From the NCBI RefSeq assembly GCF_014651615.1, contig NZ_BMXF01000007.1, forward strand, positions 62,001 to 126,000: DNA of 64,000 bases, read 5' to 3'. How positions within the stretch are numbered: position 1 is the stretch's first letter; every line of letters begins with the position of its first letter. The notes under the pieces are model-generated. The model did not search any database and was not told the DNA's origin. It was given only the letters and a program-made list of their open reading frames with translations. The stretch is from Persicitalea jodogahamensis (lineage in GTDB: Bacteria; Bacteroidota; Bacteroidia; Cytophagales; Spirosomataceae). Made by a program: the position numbers and the translations under genes. This document shows positions 34,263 to 44,235 of the stretch, one piece after another.

Positions 34263-35498
34263 TCACCTGGGTATTGCCCCCTCCCATCCTTTTGCTTTTA
34301 TACGCTTCATTTTACGTACCACTTCAGGACGGCTGCCAGCAATATTTACCAGGTTGATCGGGTCGCGGATGCGGTCAAATAACTGCACACTGTCCCCGGC
34401 GAAATCTATCAGGTTGTATTGTCTGGTTTTTACTCCCACAATATCTACCGCATAGGCGCGGTGGTTAATTACGGCCTTTTTCCAGGAGCGCCCGGGGTTT
34501 TCCAGCAAGGGGCGAAAACTCAGCCCTTCCAGTTGTTGTGATGGTGATGGAAGTCGGCACAGATCAACCAGTGTAGGATACATATCCACCAGTTCTACCA
34601 GCGCCGGGCTGCGGCGCCCGTTTTGCGGATTGCCCGGCACCCGCACCAGCATAGGTACCCTGGTTTCATTGTCATAGCAGTTGCCTTTGCCCCAGCGGTT
34701 GCGGTAGCCCAGGTTATAGCCGTGATCAAATGCGCCTACCAGAATGAGAGAATTTTCGTAAAGACCCAGCGCTTTAATTTTTTGTACTACCTCACCAATC
34801 AGGCTGTCTACCTCCGTTACTTCGCCATAATAGTTGCGTACCAGCTCCCGAATGCCCTCCGCACTGTGTACCTGGCCACTGTAAACAGAAGCTCTTCCTG
34901 CGGCAGAAAACTGGTTGGTGGTATATTTGTCTTTGGCAGACTGGGCGGGTGTCCAGGGGTCGTGAGCCTGGCTGTATCCGATGGCCAAAAAGAACGGCTG
35001 GTTCTGACGAGTCAGGTCTTCCAGGGCTTGTAGCGGCATAAGGTTGGTATTCACGCCATGCTCCTCGTACACTTTGCTATAGGCTGAGTCTGAACCGCCC
35101 GACCTTGGGTCATGGATTTTTCCGGCCAGTGCAGTGTAGTATCCATGGTTCCTGAAATGCCTCGGCAGAGAGGTAACCCCAGGCAAGATGGATTGCCAGT
35201 CATCATCAATTTTAACAATTCCGCTGCTCGAGGGGCGAATACCTGTCAAAAGGCTGGTCCTTGAAGGTGTACACAATGACACCTGGCAGTGTACATCCTC
35301 AAACAGTACCGATTCCCGGGCAAACTGGTCCAAATTGGGTGAATGCGCCAGTGTATCTCCGTAGCAGCCCAGGCTGGGCCACATATCCTCTACACTAATA
35401 TAAATGATATTGTAGGGTCGGGGGGCTTCCCTTGCCTGCCAGGACACCATGCCCCATAATCCGGTGAGCAGCAGGAATTTACTAAGAAGTAGCTTCAT
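34263..35498 (-). CDS. Sulfatase, iduronate-2-sulfatase-like (locus 3)
   Basis: The ATG at 35498 gives a signal peptide (MKLLLSKFLLLTGLWGMVSW); the longer frame to 35516 is less likely. The fold starts IIYISVEDMWPSLGCYGD with metal ligands, and LCTPSRTSLLTGIRPSS carries the C-x-P-S-R formylglycine signature. AGKIHDPRSG, VGAFDHGYNLG and WGKGNCYDNETRVPM match the iduronate-2-sulfatase branch. It acts outside the cytoplasm. It is first of the three enzyme genes after SusD 3, 171 nt beyond its stop codon. Confidence 0.93.
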   Translation of the reverse strand: MKLLLSKFLLLTGLWGMVSWQAREAPRPYNIIYISVEDMWPSLGCYGDTLAHSPNLDQFARESVLFEDVHCQVSLCTPSRTSLLTGIRPSSSGIVKIDDDWQSILPGVTSLPRHFRNHGYYTALAGKIHDPRSGGSDSAYSKVYEEHGVNTNLMPLQALEDLTRQNQPFFLAIGYSQAHDPWTPAQSAKDKYTTNQFSAAGRASVYSGQVHSAEGIRELVRNYYGEVTEVDSLIGEVVQKIKALGLYENSLILVGAFDHGYNLGYRNRWGKGNCYDNETRVPMLVRVPGNPQNGRRSPALVELVDMYPTLVDLCRLPSPSQQLEGLSFRPLLENPGRSWKKAVINHRAYAVDIVGVKTRQYNLIDFAGDSVQLFDRIRDPINLVNIAGSRPEVVRKMKRIKAKGWEGAIPR

Positions 35499-35669
35499 TT
35501 GATTTTTATCAACCAATTATGCGTATCAGTATATGGTCTTTCTCAATAAGCAGCTCGGATAACCTCTCAGCCAGAGACCCAGGGAGCAAAGAATAAAAAA
35601 ATAGTAGGGAAACCGCCCGTCTCCGAACGACTTCCCAGTTACCCATGTAGCACAATAGCCTGAACTATG

Positions 35670-37214
35670 TCAGTATCCCGGGTTCTGCCCGCTTTTTAGC
35701 ATTTCAGGATTATTGTCCAGCTCACTTGTGGGGATGGGCATGAGCATATTGGTTGCGGCATTGAAGCCAAACAAATCACCTGAGTAATTGTTGGGAAAAC
35801 CAAACTTGGTTTTTTCCCAGGAAGCCAGGTCAATGAATCCCGCCTTGTGCCAACGGCGAAGGTCGTTCCACCGATGTCCTTCTTCCCCGGCCAGTTCCCG
35901 GAACCTTTCATTCATAATATCCTGCATGGAAACCGCCGCGAGGTCAGCGGGTTGTGCAGCTCTGGTACCATCCGACGTTGAGGAGCGGGCCCTCTGGCGA
36001 ATATCGTTCACCTGTTTCAGGGCCTGGGCCAGCTGGCCGGTCTGCAAGTAGGCCTCGGCCGCCAGTAGCTTTACGTCGGCATAGCGCAGGATGCGGGTAT
36101 TATTAATGGAGTTGATGTTCGCGATACCGGCAAACTTGTTGCGCTCATCTTTTACGTACTTAAGCATCTTATACCCCCCATTGAACGTCCAGGCGGCGGC
36201 CCCGGTCTTTTCGAACGTTTCGGCAACCCTGGGATCGGCCGGGTCAAAGGCTTCGACCAGTTTTTGGGTAGGAGCTACCAGGGTGCCCTGATTGGTGAAG
36301 TCGTCCAGAAAGTGCTTGTAATAAGCGCCCATTGTTCCCACTGCATCGGTAAAGTCATTGTCCAGCCAGGGATTTTCGGCGGTTTTCAAACTAGCCTGAA
36401 ATTCAAATAGCGATTCCTGATTGTTTTCAAAGCGGTAATCGAAATTCTTTCCGAAGTGATCCACCAGCTGCGTCGCAGAAGAAATTTTCTCAAAGGCAGC
36501 AATGGCTTTTTTGTGATCATCAGTATTGTTACCGGAGAAATTGGCACGGGTGACATAGCACTTAACCAACATGCCGTTCGCAGCATTTCGGGTCACTCGT
36601 CCGGCCTGGGGCGCAGGCCAGCTCTCGGGCAAAAGCGATGCGGCTTTTTCCAGATCGGCAATGGCTTGATTTAGCATTTCCATGCCTTCGGAGGGGCCTT
36701 TGTATACATTTTCCAGACCCACAATCCGGTCGGTGATGACGGGAGCTTTGCCCCACCACGACCAGAGCTTAAAAAATGCCCATGAACGCAAAAACAACAT
36801 TTCGCCAGTATTGTATTTCTTCGTAGCCTCCTCGGTATAGACCTGGGGGTTTTCCTCGATTTTCTGCAGCATCGTGTTCGCCCGGCTCACCAGTTGGTAA
36901 AGGCGGCTCCACACAAAATTCACGTCGCTATCAGCTCCGGTAAGCCCTTTGAAGGTATCCATCGGGCGTGGGTTGTTGGCCCGTAGGTCGTCGCCAGGAA
37001 GCAGCCATATCTTATGCCGGGGGTTATTGGCGTTGTACCCGTACAAGTCCGTGATTTTGGCATACACAGCCGTGACGCCGGCCTGCATACGCTGCTGGTC
37101 AACAAAAAATTCGTTTTCCAACTCCTGCGTAGGCGATATGTCCAGCTTTCTGTCGCAGGCTGTGACAAGTAACACGCCTACCACCGCTAACACTTTATAT
37201 AATTTGCTATTCAT
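35670..37214 (-). CDS. SusD/RagB-like glycan-binding lipoprotein (locus 3)
   Basis: The ATG at 37214 gives MNSKLYKVLAVVGVLLVTAC with the lipobox cysteine; a frame to 37238 would overlap SusC by 4 nt. The SusD features are FFVDQQRMQAGVTAVYAKI, LFLRSWAFFKLWSWWGKAPV, LRYADVKLLAAEAYLQTGQL and the ending MPIPTSELDNNPEMLKSGQN. At 514 aa from this start it is within family range. Confidence 0.94.
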   Translation of the reverse strand: MNSKLYKVLAVVGVLLVTACDRKLDISPTQELENEFFVDQQRMQAGVTAVYAKITDLYGYNANNPRHKIWLLPGDDLRANNPRPMDTFKGLTGADSDVNFVWSRLYQLVSRANTMLQKIEENPQVYTEEATKKYNTGEMLFLRSWAFFKLWSWWGKAPVITDRIVGLENVYKGPSEGMEMLNQAIADLEKAASLLPESWPAPQAGRVTRNAANGMLVKCYVTRANFSGNNTDDHKKAIAAFEKISSATQLVDHFGKNFDYRFENNQESLFEFQASLKTAENPWLDNDFTDAVGTMGAYYKHFLDDFTNQGTLVAPTQKLVEAFDPADPRVAETFEKTGAAAWTFNGGYKMLKYVKDERNKFAGIANINSINNTRILRYADVKLLAAEAYLQTGQLAQALKQVNDIRQRARSSTSDGTRAAQPADLAAVSMQDIMNERFRELAGEEGHRWNDLRRWHKAGFIDLASWEKTKFGFPNNYSGDLFGFNAATNMLMPIPTSELDNNPEMLKSGQNPGY

Positions 37215-37234
37215 GGTTTCAGATTTTACAGTTA

Positions 37235-40200
37235 TCAAAATTTCACGTTCAATCCCAGATTAAACACCCTTGGCATGGGGCTGGCGTCGTTTTCAGGGTC
37301 GAGTCCCTGCCAGTTGGTAATCACAAAGGCATTAGCCACACTGGCATACAAGCGGAGTTGTTTGATTGAATTTCCGATAGCATTCAGTGCGGACTGAGGA
37401 AAGGTAAACCCTAGTTGAACGTTGCCCAGACGGAGGTACCCGGCATTTTCAACATAGTGCGAGGAGAAGCGCAGGCTGTTGCTCGGGTCACCCACCACGG
37501 CCCGCGATATGTCCGTATCCGGGTTTTCAGGAGTCCAGGCATTCAGTACGGCGGTGCTCATGTTGGACCCGCGGCTGCTGAGGTGTTCCATGGTAGCGCG
37601 GGCATAGTTGTATTTCTGAACATCGCCTACTCCCTGGAAGAAAACGGCAAGGTCAAATCCGCGGGTATCCAATCCCAAATTGAAGCCATAAAAGTACCCA
37701 GGTATAGTCTTGCCCAGGTAAGTCCGGTCAAACTGGTCGATCCTTCCATCCGGGCCGGGGGTATAAAACCGCGTACCTTTCTCTGGGGTGGGAGCCCCGT
37801 TAATATCCTGAAAATAGCGGTCGCCGGGTTGGTAGGTTTGTGACACCGACTGGTCAGTGTTGTTCTTCAGCCATTCGTCAATTTCCTGCTGGTTCTGGAA
37901 AATGCCCCCCACCTTATACCCATAGATATAGTTGATAGGAAAGCCCGCTTCGATTCTGTTGCTTTCTCCGCCAAAAGGTATGTTTTCGTAAGTACTCAAT
38001 ACTTCATTCTTTACCGTAGTGAAATTACCGCCAAGGGAATAGTTGAGCTTGCCGATGGTGTTGCTGTAAGACAAAGAAAGCTCGATCCCGCTGTTTTTTA
38101 CGGAGGCGATATTAGCGACGGGGTTAAGCTTGCTACCTACACTGGGCGGAATACTGGTTTCCTGCAATATTCCGTCCGTAGCTTTGGTATAATATTCAAA
38201 GGAAGCGGTCAGATGATTGAACAAACTGGCATCAAAGCCAATGTTGGTGGTAGTCGTTTTTTCCCATTGCAAGTCAGGATTGGGAAATGAAAACATAGCG
38301 GCACCAATGCCGTAATTTCCCAACCCGTTGCCCCCGGGGATCGAACCGAAGGCGTAGGTGGGACTTTTGATAACGGGGGACAGATAGGCCAGCGGCCGTA
38401 CTTCCTGGTTGCCCAGCTGTCCCCAGCCCGCCCGCAGCTTCAAATCGGAAATCCAGTTGAGGGATTGCATAAAAGGCTCGGCAGAGACACGCCATGCTGC
38501 CGATGCAGAAGGGAAAGTACCCCAGCGGTTTTGTGGGGCAAAGCGATTGCTCCCGTCCCGGCGAACGGTTAGGTCCACGTAGTACCTTTGGTTGAAATTA
38601 TAACTCACCCTTCCCAGCAACCCCTGCAGGGACCACCGAAACAAATCGGACTCCAGCAGCGTGTACTGATTAGTTCCGCCAAGGCGCAAAAGTGATTTGT
38701 CGCGGGTGGTGACGAAATCGGTGCTACCATTTACATACTTGGCATTGTACTGCTGGTCCATCCCGTTGAACAGCAGGTCAAATCGATGGTTGCCGAAGGT
38801 CTTGTTGTAATTGACTGTAACTTCCTTAATGATATTGGTGTTGGTGGTTGCACGTTCGGCGTACTGTCCCACCGATTGGCCTCCTGCCCATCCGTTAGGG
38901 TCAGAAGAATTAGAGTAAGAAAAGTAGTCTGCATTCCAGTCCCGAAACCGGAAGCGATCGTTCTCATAGGCATCGATGCTAAAATTACCTTTGATAGATA
39001 AACCAATCAAAGGCGTAATCTCTACGTAGGCACTACCCAGGTTACGTAGGGATTCATAATCTGTTGAATTCAGCGCCATTCTGCCCATAAGGTTGTTACG
39101 GGTACCCTCACCGTACAATTTTTGGGTGCTCCACTTTCCGTTTGCGTCATATCCTACAATTGCCGGGGCATACCCTTTCAGAAAGGGAGGTCCGGTTGGG
39201 TCATAGACAGGCTGCCAGGGTGGCGTTTGGGCCCGGTCAATGAGGTCGGATTCGTTGTTTTCTACTCCTTCCACGTACGCAAGACGATAGTTTATACCGG
39301 TTCTCAACCACTTATTGATGTTGGTATTTAGTTTGAGGTTCATGGAGTACCGCTCTAGGCTCTCCTGAATCAGTACCCCCTCGGTTTCGGCAAAGCCCGC
39401 CGACACATAATAGTCCGTTTTGTCGGTGCGGCCCGATACGCGCACCGAATAATCCTGCGTGACGGCATTTTTATTGATTATAGGCGTTTGCCAATCGTAA
39501 GTTTCCCGCGTATTGCCCAGGTAGCGGGGACTGGCAGGGTTGAACTCGGGATCCAATACCTGGTTGGGATTTGCCGCGTAAGCCTTTGCATAGTAGTCCA
39601 CGAACTGTGGGGTTGTGAGCACATCCCAGGTTTTGGGTATATTTTGCAATCCGTAGCGGGCGCTTAAGTCAATGGTGGGGGTTTCCGATTTTCCTCTTTT
39701 GGTAGTAATCAGGATTACTCCATTGGCCGCCCTTACCCCGTAGATTGCGGCCGCAGAGGCATCTTTCAACACAGAAATAGATTCAATGTCGTTGGGGTCG
39801 ATCATGGTCATGATATTGATAGGGCCCCGTACGTCCCGTACCCGGGCGTCTTCTCCCTCGATACCGGACCCAAGCTCGGTGATGGGTATACCATCCACTA
39901 CATAAAGGGGTTGCGATACCCCCCAGGTATTTACTCCCCGAATCCGTACGGTGGGGCGGTCCATGGGGTTGCCCGTATTGCCCAAAACCTGTACTCCGCT
40001 CATTCGGCCCTGCATAGCCATTTCGGGGTTCATCGATACAGTACTTTTAGCAATGGTTTCGGAGTCTATGGTCGAAATGGAGGTAGTTACGTCTTTCTTC
40101 TCTCGCTGACCATATCCAATCACCACTACCTCTTCTAGCGCAATATCGACCTCCTCCAGCTTTACATTGATCCGGCCTGACCCGCTGAACGGCACCTCCT

Positions 40201-40798
40201 TGGTAGCCATACCGATGTACGAAAATACCAATACGCCGTCTGTCTGGGGCGATTGCAAAGTGAACTCTCCTGCCTTATCGGTAGCCGTACCTGTCGTTGT
40301 TCCTTTCAGCAGTACGGTTGCGCCGGGAATGGCTTCGCCGCCCTTGTCCGTTACCTTGCCACTTATCGTAACTGCAATAGCTCTGAGCTGCGCCACTACC
40401 GTGGTTGAAGTCTCCTTCCCGGTCGTTTTTGCTGGCCGGTTTGTTCCAGGTGATTCTATGCGGTAAATAACAAAGTACCTTTTATTGATGCGTCTGAAGC
40501 TCAACCTGGTTCCATCCAGCAGCACCTTTAACGTTTCTTCAACGGTCTTTTTCTGGTATTTTTCCTTTTGCAGCAAAATAGCTCTTACCTCCTCCGTAGG
40601 GTAAGAGAATTTTACGTTGTGCCTCTCTTCCAGTTTTTGTAACACGTTCTCCAGGCTAATCCCCTGGGTCGGTTCATGAAGCGCATCCGCTTTGGCGAAG
40701 GCAGTCAGGGGCTGTGCTGCCAGCACGAAAAGAGGCATTGTGCTCATGGCAAAGGCAATAATTACCCGTCCTGCAATTTTTGTAGCAAGCATATTCAT
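37235..40798 (-). CDS. SusC/RagA-like TonB-dependent transporter with STN domain (locus 3)
   Basis: This is a 1187-aa outer-membrane transporter. A signal region near residues 8-35 is followed by an STN domain around 48-115 (LENVLQKLEERHNVKFSYPT). Then come the carboxypeptidase-like domain (ISGKVTDKGGEAIPGATVLL), the signature EEVVVIGYGQREKKDVTTSI, the plug (QGRMSGVQVLGNTGNPMDRP) and a barrel ending in NLGLNVKF. The STN domain ties it to the locus 3 FecR and sigma genes. It likely imports sulfated or partly desulfated oligosaccharide, judged only from the neighbouring sulfatases. Confidence 0.95.
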   Translation of the reverse strand: MNMLATKIAGRVIIAFAMSTMPLFVLAAQPLTAFAKADALHEPTQGISLENVLQKLEERHNVKFSYPTEEVRAILLQKEKYQKKTVEETLKVLLDGTRLSFRRINKRYFVIYRIESPGTNRPAKTTGKETSTTVVAQLRAIAVTISGKVTDKGGEAIPGATVLLKGTTTGTATDKAGEFTLQSPQTDGVLVFSYIGMATKEVPFSGSGRINVKLEEVDIALEEVVVIGYGQREKKDVTTSISTIDSETIAKSTVSMNPEMAMQGRMSGVQVLGNTGNPMDRPTVRIRGVNTWGVSQPLYVVDGIPITELGSGIEGEDARVRDVRGPINIMTMIDPNDIESISVLKDASAAAIYGVRAANGVILITTKRGKSETPTIDLSARYGLQNIPKTWDVLTTPQFVDYYAKAYAANPNQVLDPEFNPASPRYLGNTRETYDWQTPIINKNAVTQDYSVRVSGRTDKTDYYVSAGFAETEGVLIQESLERYSMNLKLNTNINKWLRTGINYRLAYVEGVENNESDLIDRAQTPPWQPVYDPTGPPFLKGYAPAIVGYDANGKWSTQKLYGEGTRNNLMGRMALNSTDYESLRNLGSAYVEITPLIGLSIKGNFSIDAYENDRFRFRDWNADYFSYSNSSDPNGWAGGQSVGQYAERATTNTNIIKEVTVNYNKTFGNHRFDLLFNGMDQQYNAKYVNGSTDFVTTRDKSLLRLGGTNQYTLLESDLFRWSLQGLLGRVSYNFNQRYYVDLTVRRDGSNRFAPQNRWGTFPSASAAWRVSAEPFMQSLNWISDLKLRAGWGQLGNQEVRPLAYLSPVIKSPTYAFGSIPGGNGLGNYGIGAAMFSFPNPDLQWEKTTTTNIGFDASLFNHLTASFEYYTKATDGILQETSIPPSVGSKLNPVANIASVKNSGIELSLSYSNTIGKLNYSLGGNFTTVKNEVLSTYENIPFGGESNRIEAGFPINYIYGYKVGGIFQNQQEIDEWLKNNTDQSVSQTYQPGDRYFQDINGAPTPEKGTRFYTPGPDGRIDQFDRTYLGKTIPGYFYGFNLGLDTRGFDLAVFFQGVGDVQKYNYARATMEHLSSRGSNMSTAVLNAWTPENPDTDISRAVVGDPSNSLRFSSHYVENAGYLRLGNVQLGFTFPQSALNAIGNSIKQLRLYASVANAFVITNWQGLDPENDASPMPRVFNLGLNVKF

Positions 40799-40827
40799 AT
40801 ATAATAAAGGTTTAGTGATATTTATTT

Positions 40828-41766
40828 CTAGAAAAAGGTGATCCTATTGTCTTCCCACCGGACCTTCAGGTTGGCGGACCCGGCCACCATGGTTACCAGC
40901 AAATTCAGATTATTTGTTGGGTAAGTACCCGTCAGGCGTACCCTTCCGGATTTTTGATTGGCTAATACGACCTGTACATCGTATATCTGCTCAATTTTCA
41001 AGATAATTTCCTGCAGCGTTAAGTTTCGGACAACCATTTCGTGGAAGCGCCAAGCACCGAAATCGGCCGGATTTACACTTTCCACATTTACTTCATGGTC
41101 TTTGCTGGTCTGTTCAGCCAGTTGACCGGGCTGCATCTGTATGCTTGCTCCCGACTCGGGCGTGAGTTTTATTTTTCCGCTTTCCAGTACTACCTGCTTA
41201 AGGCTACCCCGATTCAAGACATTAAATTCCGTGCCCAGTACTTCTATATCCCAGTCGCGGCTGTGCACCACAAACTTTACATCCCCTTTGGGTACATGTT
41301 GTTTCCTCACCGTAAAAAAGGCCTCCCCTTCTAAGGTAACTTCCCTGCTGCTACCTTTCTCCCAGTTGGCGGGATAGCTCAGTTGTGAATTGGCGTTGAG
41401 CACAACAAGCGAGCTGTCGGGAAGCCACACTTTCGTTACCTTTCCATAAGGCGATACTACCTGTGTTTCAAGGTTGTATATCCTTATGTACCAAAGCAGT
41501 GCAGCAGACGCAAGGAGCAGGGCAATCGAAGCCGCTATGGATAGCCTGCTGATTACAAGGCGGTAGGCGCGGGTCTTACCTTCTCTTATCTCCTGCCAAA
41601 GGCGGGAAAATTCTTCTGTACTTTCTTCTTCCGACAATCTTGCTTCTGATGGAAGAGTTTCCCGAAAACTTATTTCTGGAAATGCTTCCCGGATGCTAAG
41701 GCCATCTAGGTCCTTAAAGAAAATTTTCCGGAAATACTTATTGGGTTCATTACGATTATTTTCCAT
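40828..41766 (-). CDS. FecR family anti-sigma factor (locus 3)
   Basis: This is a 312-aa protein with a cytoplasmic N-terminus, a membrane helix about residues 68-90 (LSIAASIALLLASAALLWYI), the FecR domain (KVWLPDSSLVVLNANSQLSY, REVTLEGEAFFTVRKQ, FVVHSRDWDIEVLGTEFNV) and a C-terminal DUF4974 module. It lies 29 nt before SusC but 237 nt after the sigma gene, a wider gap than in the other three loci. Confidence 0.93.
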   Translation of the reverse strand: MENNRNEPNKYFRKIFFKDLDGLSIREAFPEISFRETLPSEARLSEEESTEEFSRLWQEIREGKTRAYRLVISRLSIAASIALLLASAALLWYIRIYNLETQVVSPYGKVTKVWLPDSSLVVLNANSQLSYPANWEKGSSREVTLEGEAFFTVRKQHVPKGDVKFVVHSRDWDIEVLGTEFNVLNRGSLKQVVLESGKIKLTPESGASIQMQPGQLAEQTSKDHEVNVESVNPADFGAWRFHEMVVRNLTLQEIILKIEQIYDVQVVLANQKSGRVRLTGTYPTNNLNLLVTMVAGSANLKVRWEDNRITFF

Positions 41767-42003
41767 TGGATTCAGGTGATACTTGTCACCAAGCGCGGAA
41801 TTGAGCTGTCTGCCGCATTAGCGGGCGAACAAAGCCACACAGTACAATGCCTTCTTTAAGAAAGGAACCTGGTTTTGAAAATTTTACTAGTGGAGCGTTA
41901 AAAAAGAAGCAAATATTTTTCAAGATAAACCGTAATACTTTATCAATCAATTGGTTATGCAAATTGATAATTGTATTAAGGCGGAAGAGATGATTAGCAT
42001 CCT

Positions 42004-42627
42004 CTACATAAGGACGGATGCCGCAGTAATGATGGAAAGCCAGGTAGAAACGCGCAATAGCATGGTGATGGCCTTTTCTTTACTCAAAGCCTTGTAAGCT
42101 GCCTGTAAATGGTTCGCTACTGTTTGATAGCTGATTTCCAACGCCTGCGAAATCTGTGGTAGGGATAACTGCTGGTAGTACCGCAGATAAATAATCTCCC
42201 GCTGCCGCTGCGGCAGGCGGTTGATGGCCTGAGTTAGCTGATAGGAAAGAGTGGAAGATTGTTCGGAAGCGATCAGGAGGTCTTCTGCCGAATATTCAAA
42301 TCCAGCCTGAATGTTATCTGCCAATTGCTCTACAGGGGTGGAGACAAAAATACGGTTGCGCTGCTGGCTCCGGATAGCACTTCGACGCAGGGCTGTGAAT
42401 AAGTAAGCTTTGGGAGACTCTACGGCAGGCAATGAGTCACGCTTCTGCCACAACTGGGCGAATAGTTCATGCATGGCTGACTTGGCTTCATCCCGGTCGC
42501 GAAGGATACGGAAGGCATAACCAAACAATTCCTGCTGGTACTTTTTATACAGCTGGGCAAAGGCCATGGTATTGCCCAGAAGAAAATTTTTCCACAGATT
42601 AGTATCACTCAGTGATTCAACATCCAT
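42004..42627 (-). CDS. ECF RNA polymerase sigma-70 factor (locus 3)
   Basis: This is a 207-aa ECF sigma factor. Region 2 shows AFAQLYKKYQQELFGYAFRI and DEAKSAMHELFAQLWQKRDS. Region 4 shows INRLPQRQREIIYLRYYQQL and LPQISQALEISYQTVANHLQ. A hydrophobic C-terminal tail (MLLRVSTWLSIITAASVLM) could associate with the membrane. The leader on the minus strand is very AT-rich and has TACTTTTA (42687-42694), one base off the -7 consensus, about 60 nt before the ATG. Confidence 0.94.
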   Translation of the reverse strand: MDVESLSDTNLWKNFLLGNTMAFAQLYKKYQQELFGYAFRILRDRDEAKSAMHELFAQLWQKRDSLPAVESPKAYLFTALRRSAIRSQQRNRIFVSTPVEQLADNIQAGFEYSAEDLLIASEQSSTLSYQLTQAINRLPQRQREIIYLRYYQQLSLPQISQALEISYQTVANHLQAAYKALSKEKAITMLLRVSTWLSIITAASVLM

Positions 42628-43044
42628 TAGGCTTGTACAGACTTATTCATAAAAAAACTTATACTTAAACTAAAAATAACTATTCATAAAAGTAAGAATA
42701 AGGTTTGAATAAATCATTGTGAATACTATTTGTGTCAAACCAGCCTACCAAAGTTTTATAGTTCTCTTTCAGAGAAATCTGCTTTTGACAGAGTACCGAA
42801 CCAGCTGTAGTTGGGCCATGCTTTTAAATGAAGGAGTCGCGCCTCCAAATGGCACCATCTTTGAAACCGGGCTGGTGCGGTTTATCGGCATTGTAAACCT
42901 GCTTAACCTTAGGTTCGCCGAAGCGGCAATATTCTGCATGAGCAGAAAAAACGCTGAAAGTACAACGTTTGGAATGTTTAAGAAGCTGTTTGAGTTAGTT
43001 TTGAAAAGCGGGCAGGGAGCCTATATTGGTTAATGTGACTCAAA
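42628..43044. other. AT-rich leader and gap before the IS graveyard
   Basis: The left part is the sigma-3 leader, with the nearly repeated stretches TATGAATAGT and TATGAATAAGT read on the minus strand. No gene is recognised in 42720-43040. The bases near 42980-43040 (AAGCTGTTTGAGTTAGTTTT) resemble the terminal repeat type of IS5-like elements. Confidence 0.4.
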
Positions 43045-43202
43045 CAATACAGCTCAGACCTACCCGCCGGAAATTGGCAAGTTATCGCAGCGGCGAACCG
43101 TCAAAAAGATCATTCAAGCGCACCGCCGTAGTAAATGGAAACTCAGAGAGATTGTCAACACGGTGCTTTACGTAACGAAAAACGGATGCGCATGGCGTGA
43201 CG
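43045..43202 (+). pseudogene. IS5-like transposase N-terminal remnant
   Basis: One frame reads QYSSDLPAGNWQVIAAANRQ and another reads RRSKWKLREIVNTVLYVTKN followed by GCAWRD. The NGCAWRD block and its lead-in are the N-terminal signature of IS5-family transposases. The frame is shifted and the catalytic part is missing. Confidence 0.65.
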
Positions 43203-43249
43203 GATTTGAATTTTGCGGTGACCTATTTACGGGGAATGGTGTTTGAACG

Positions 43250-43946
43250 GCGGCGGCCGACCGTCCCGCGCCAAAGACTTTCACCTGGCTACCCTGTACG
43301 GGATGCCGGGTTTGCCGATCGAGCCCCAGTAGGACTACGCCTTTAAAACCGGTGGCGTCATCAACCCCGGTCTTATCGCCGGGCAGTGGGAGACGATCCA
43401 GCGCTTTTTGGTCACCATCAAGCTAAACCACGCGCTGCCATCGACTCTGCTACGGAGGCTGACTTCTTACGCCAGCCACCATCCGCTTTACCAGGCGCTG
43501 GGTAAACTAGACCGGATCGTGCGCACCACATTCCTGCTCCAATACATGCATCAGGAAGAAATCCGTCGCCGGGTGAACCATCAGTTAACCAAAGTCGAGA
43601 ATATGCACTGCTCCGGCAGCCCGGCAGTGGGCGGCCGAACTAAACCTGGGCAAAAACGGACTAATCCGGTATGCAAGTAAGGAAGACTTGTTGGTAATGG
43701 CTCGCAGCAAGCAGTTGTTGATTAATGCATTAACTTGCTGGAATATGCTGCATATTTCCCAAAGGATACAGGAATTGTCCCCTCCCGAGCGTGGCCAACT
43801 GCTAGCCAGTCTACCTGACACATCTCCAATGAGTTGGAAACACATCAATTTTCAACAGGGAGGCCTGTGCCGGAGAGTATGACTTTTCGGAGGGCACATT
43901 ACGAAACTTGGTCAGCCTGGAACTGGAACAGCTCCTCAAAGGGTAA
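43250..43946 (+). pseudogene. Tn3-family transposase (TnpA) C-terminal remnant, frameshifted
   Basis: Successive frames give SRAKDFHLATLYG, VINPGLIAGQWETIQRFLVT, HPLYQALGKLDRIVRTTFLL, EEIRRRVNHQLTKVE, then LINALTCWNMLHISQRIQEL and LPDTSPMSWKHINF, and finally GEYDFSEGTLRNLVSLELEQ to a TAA at 43944-43946. This is the ordered C-terminal third of DDE_Tnp_Tn3 transposases. At least two frameshifts and one in-frame stop make it dead. No matching terminal repeat was found immediately beside it. Confidence 0.8.
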
Positions 43947-43984
43947 TCGAAGCAGTTTTGATGGAACATTTCGTACGAATGTGG

Positions 43985-44219
43985 GTGGCCCCCCAAGATT
44001 ATATCCGGGGCTCCGGTGCGCTGGCAAGCACGGGCGGGGGAAGGCTTCGCTGCGGCTGATTTTCAAGTAAATTGGTCAACCCAGCAGGCTACTTGCCCTC
44101 AGGGGCATTTGTCTGGATCTTGGATTGCCACTAAGGAGAAGGGCCTATACATAAAAAAAATCATAGTCAAACAATCGCACTACCATTCCTTACCCGGACG
44201 AAAAAAACCAGCACGGTAG
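43985..44219 (+). pseudogene. IS1182-family transposase, internal remnant
   Basis: The frame RWQARAGEGFAAADFQVNWS then TQQATCPQGHLSGSWIATKE matches the central region of IS1182-type DDE transposases, where the TCPQG cysteine-containing block is conserved. It breaks off at SLPGRKKPAR. There is no start and no catalytic domain. Confidence 0.65.
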
Positions 44220-44235
44220 CGCTAGCAAAGGGAGT

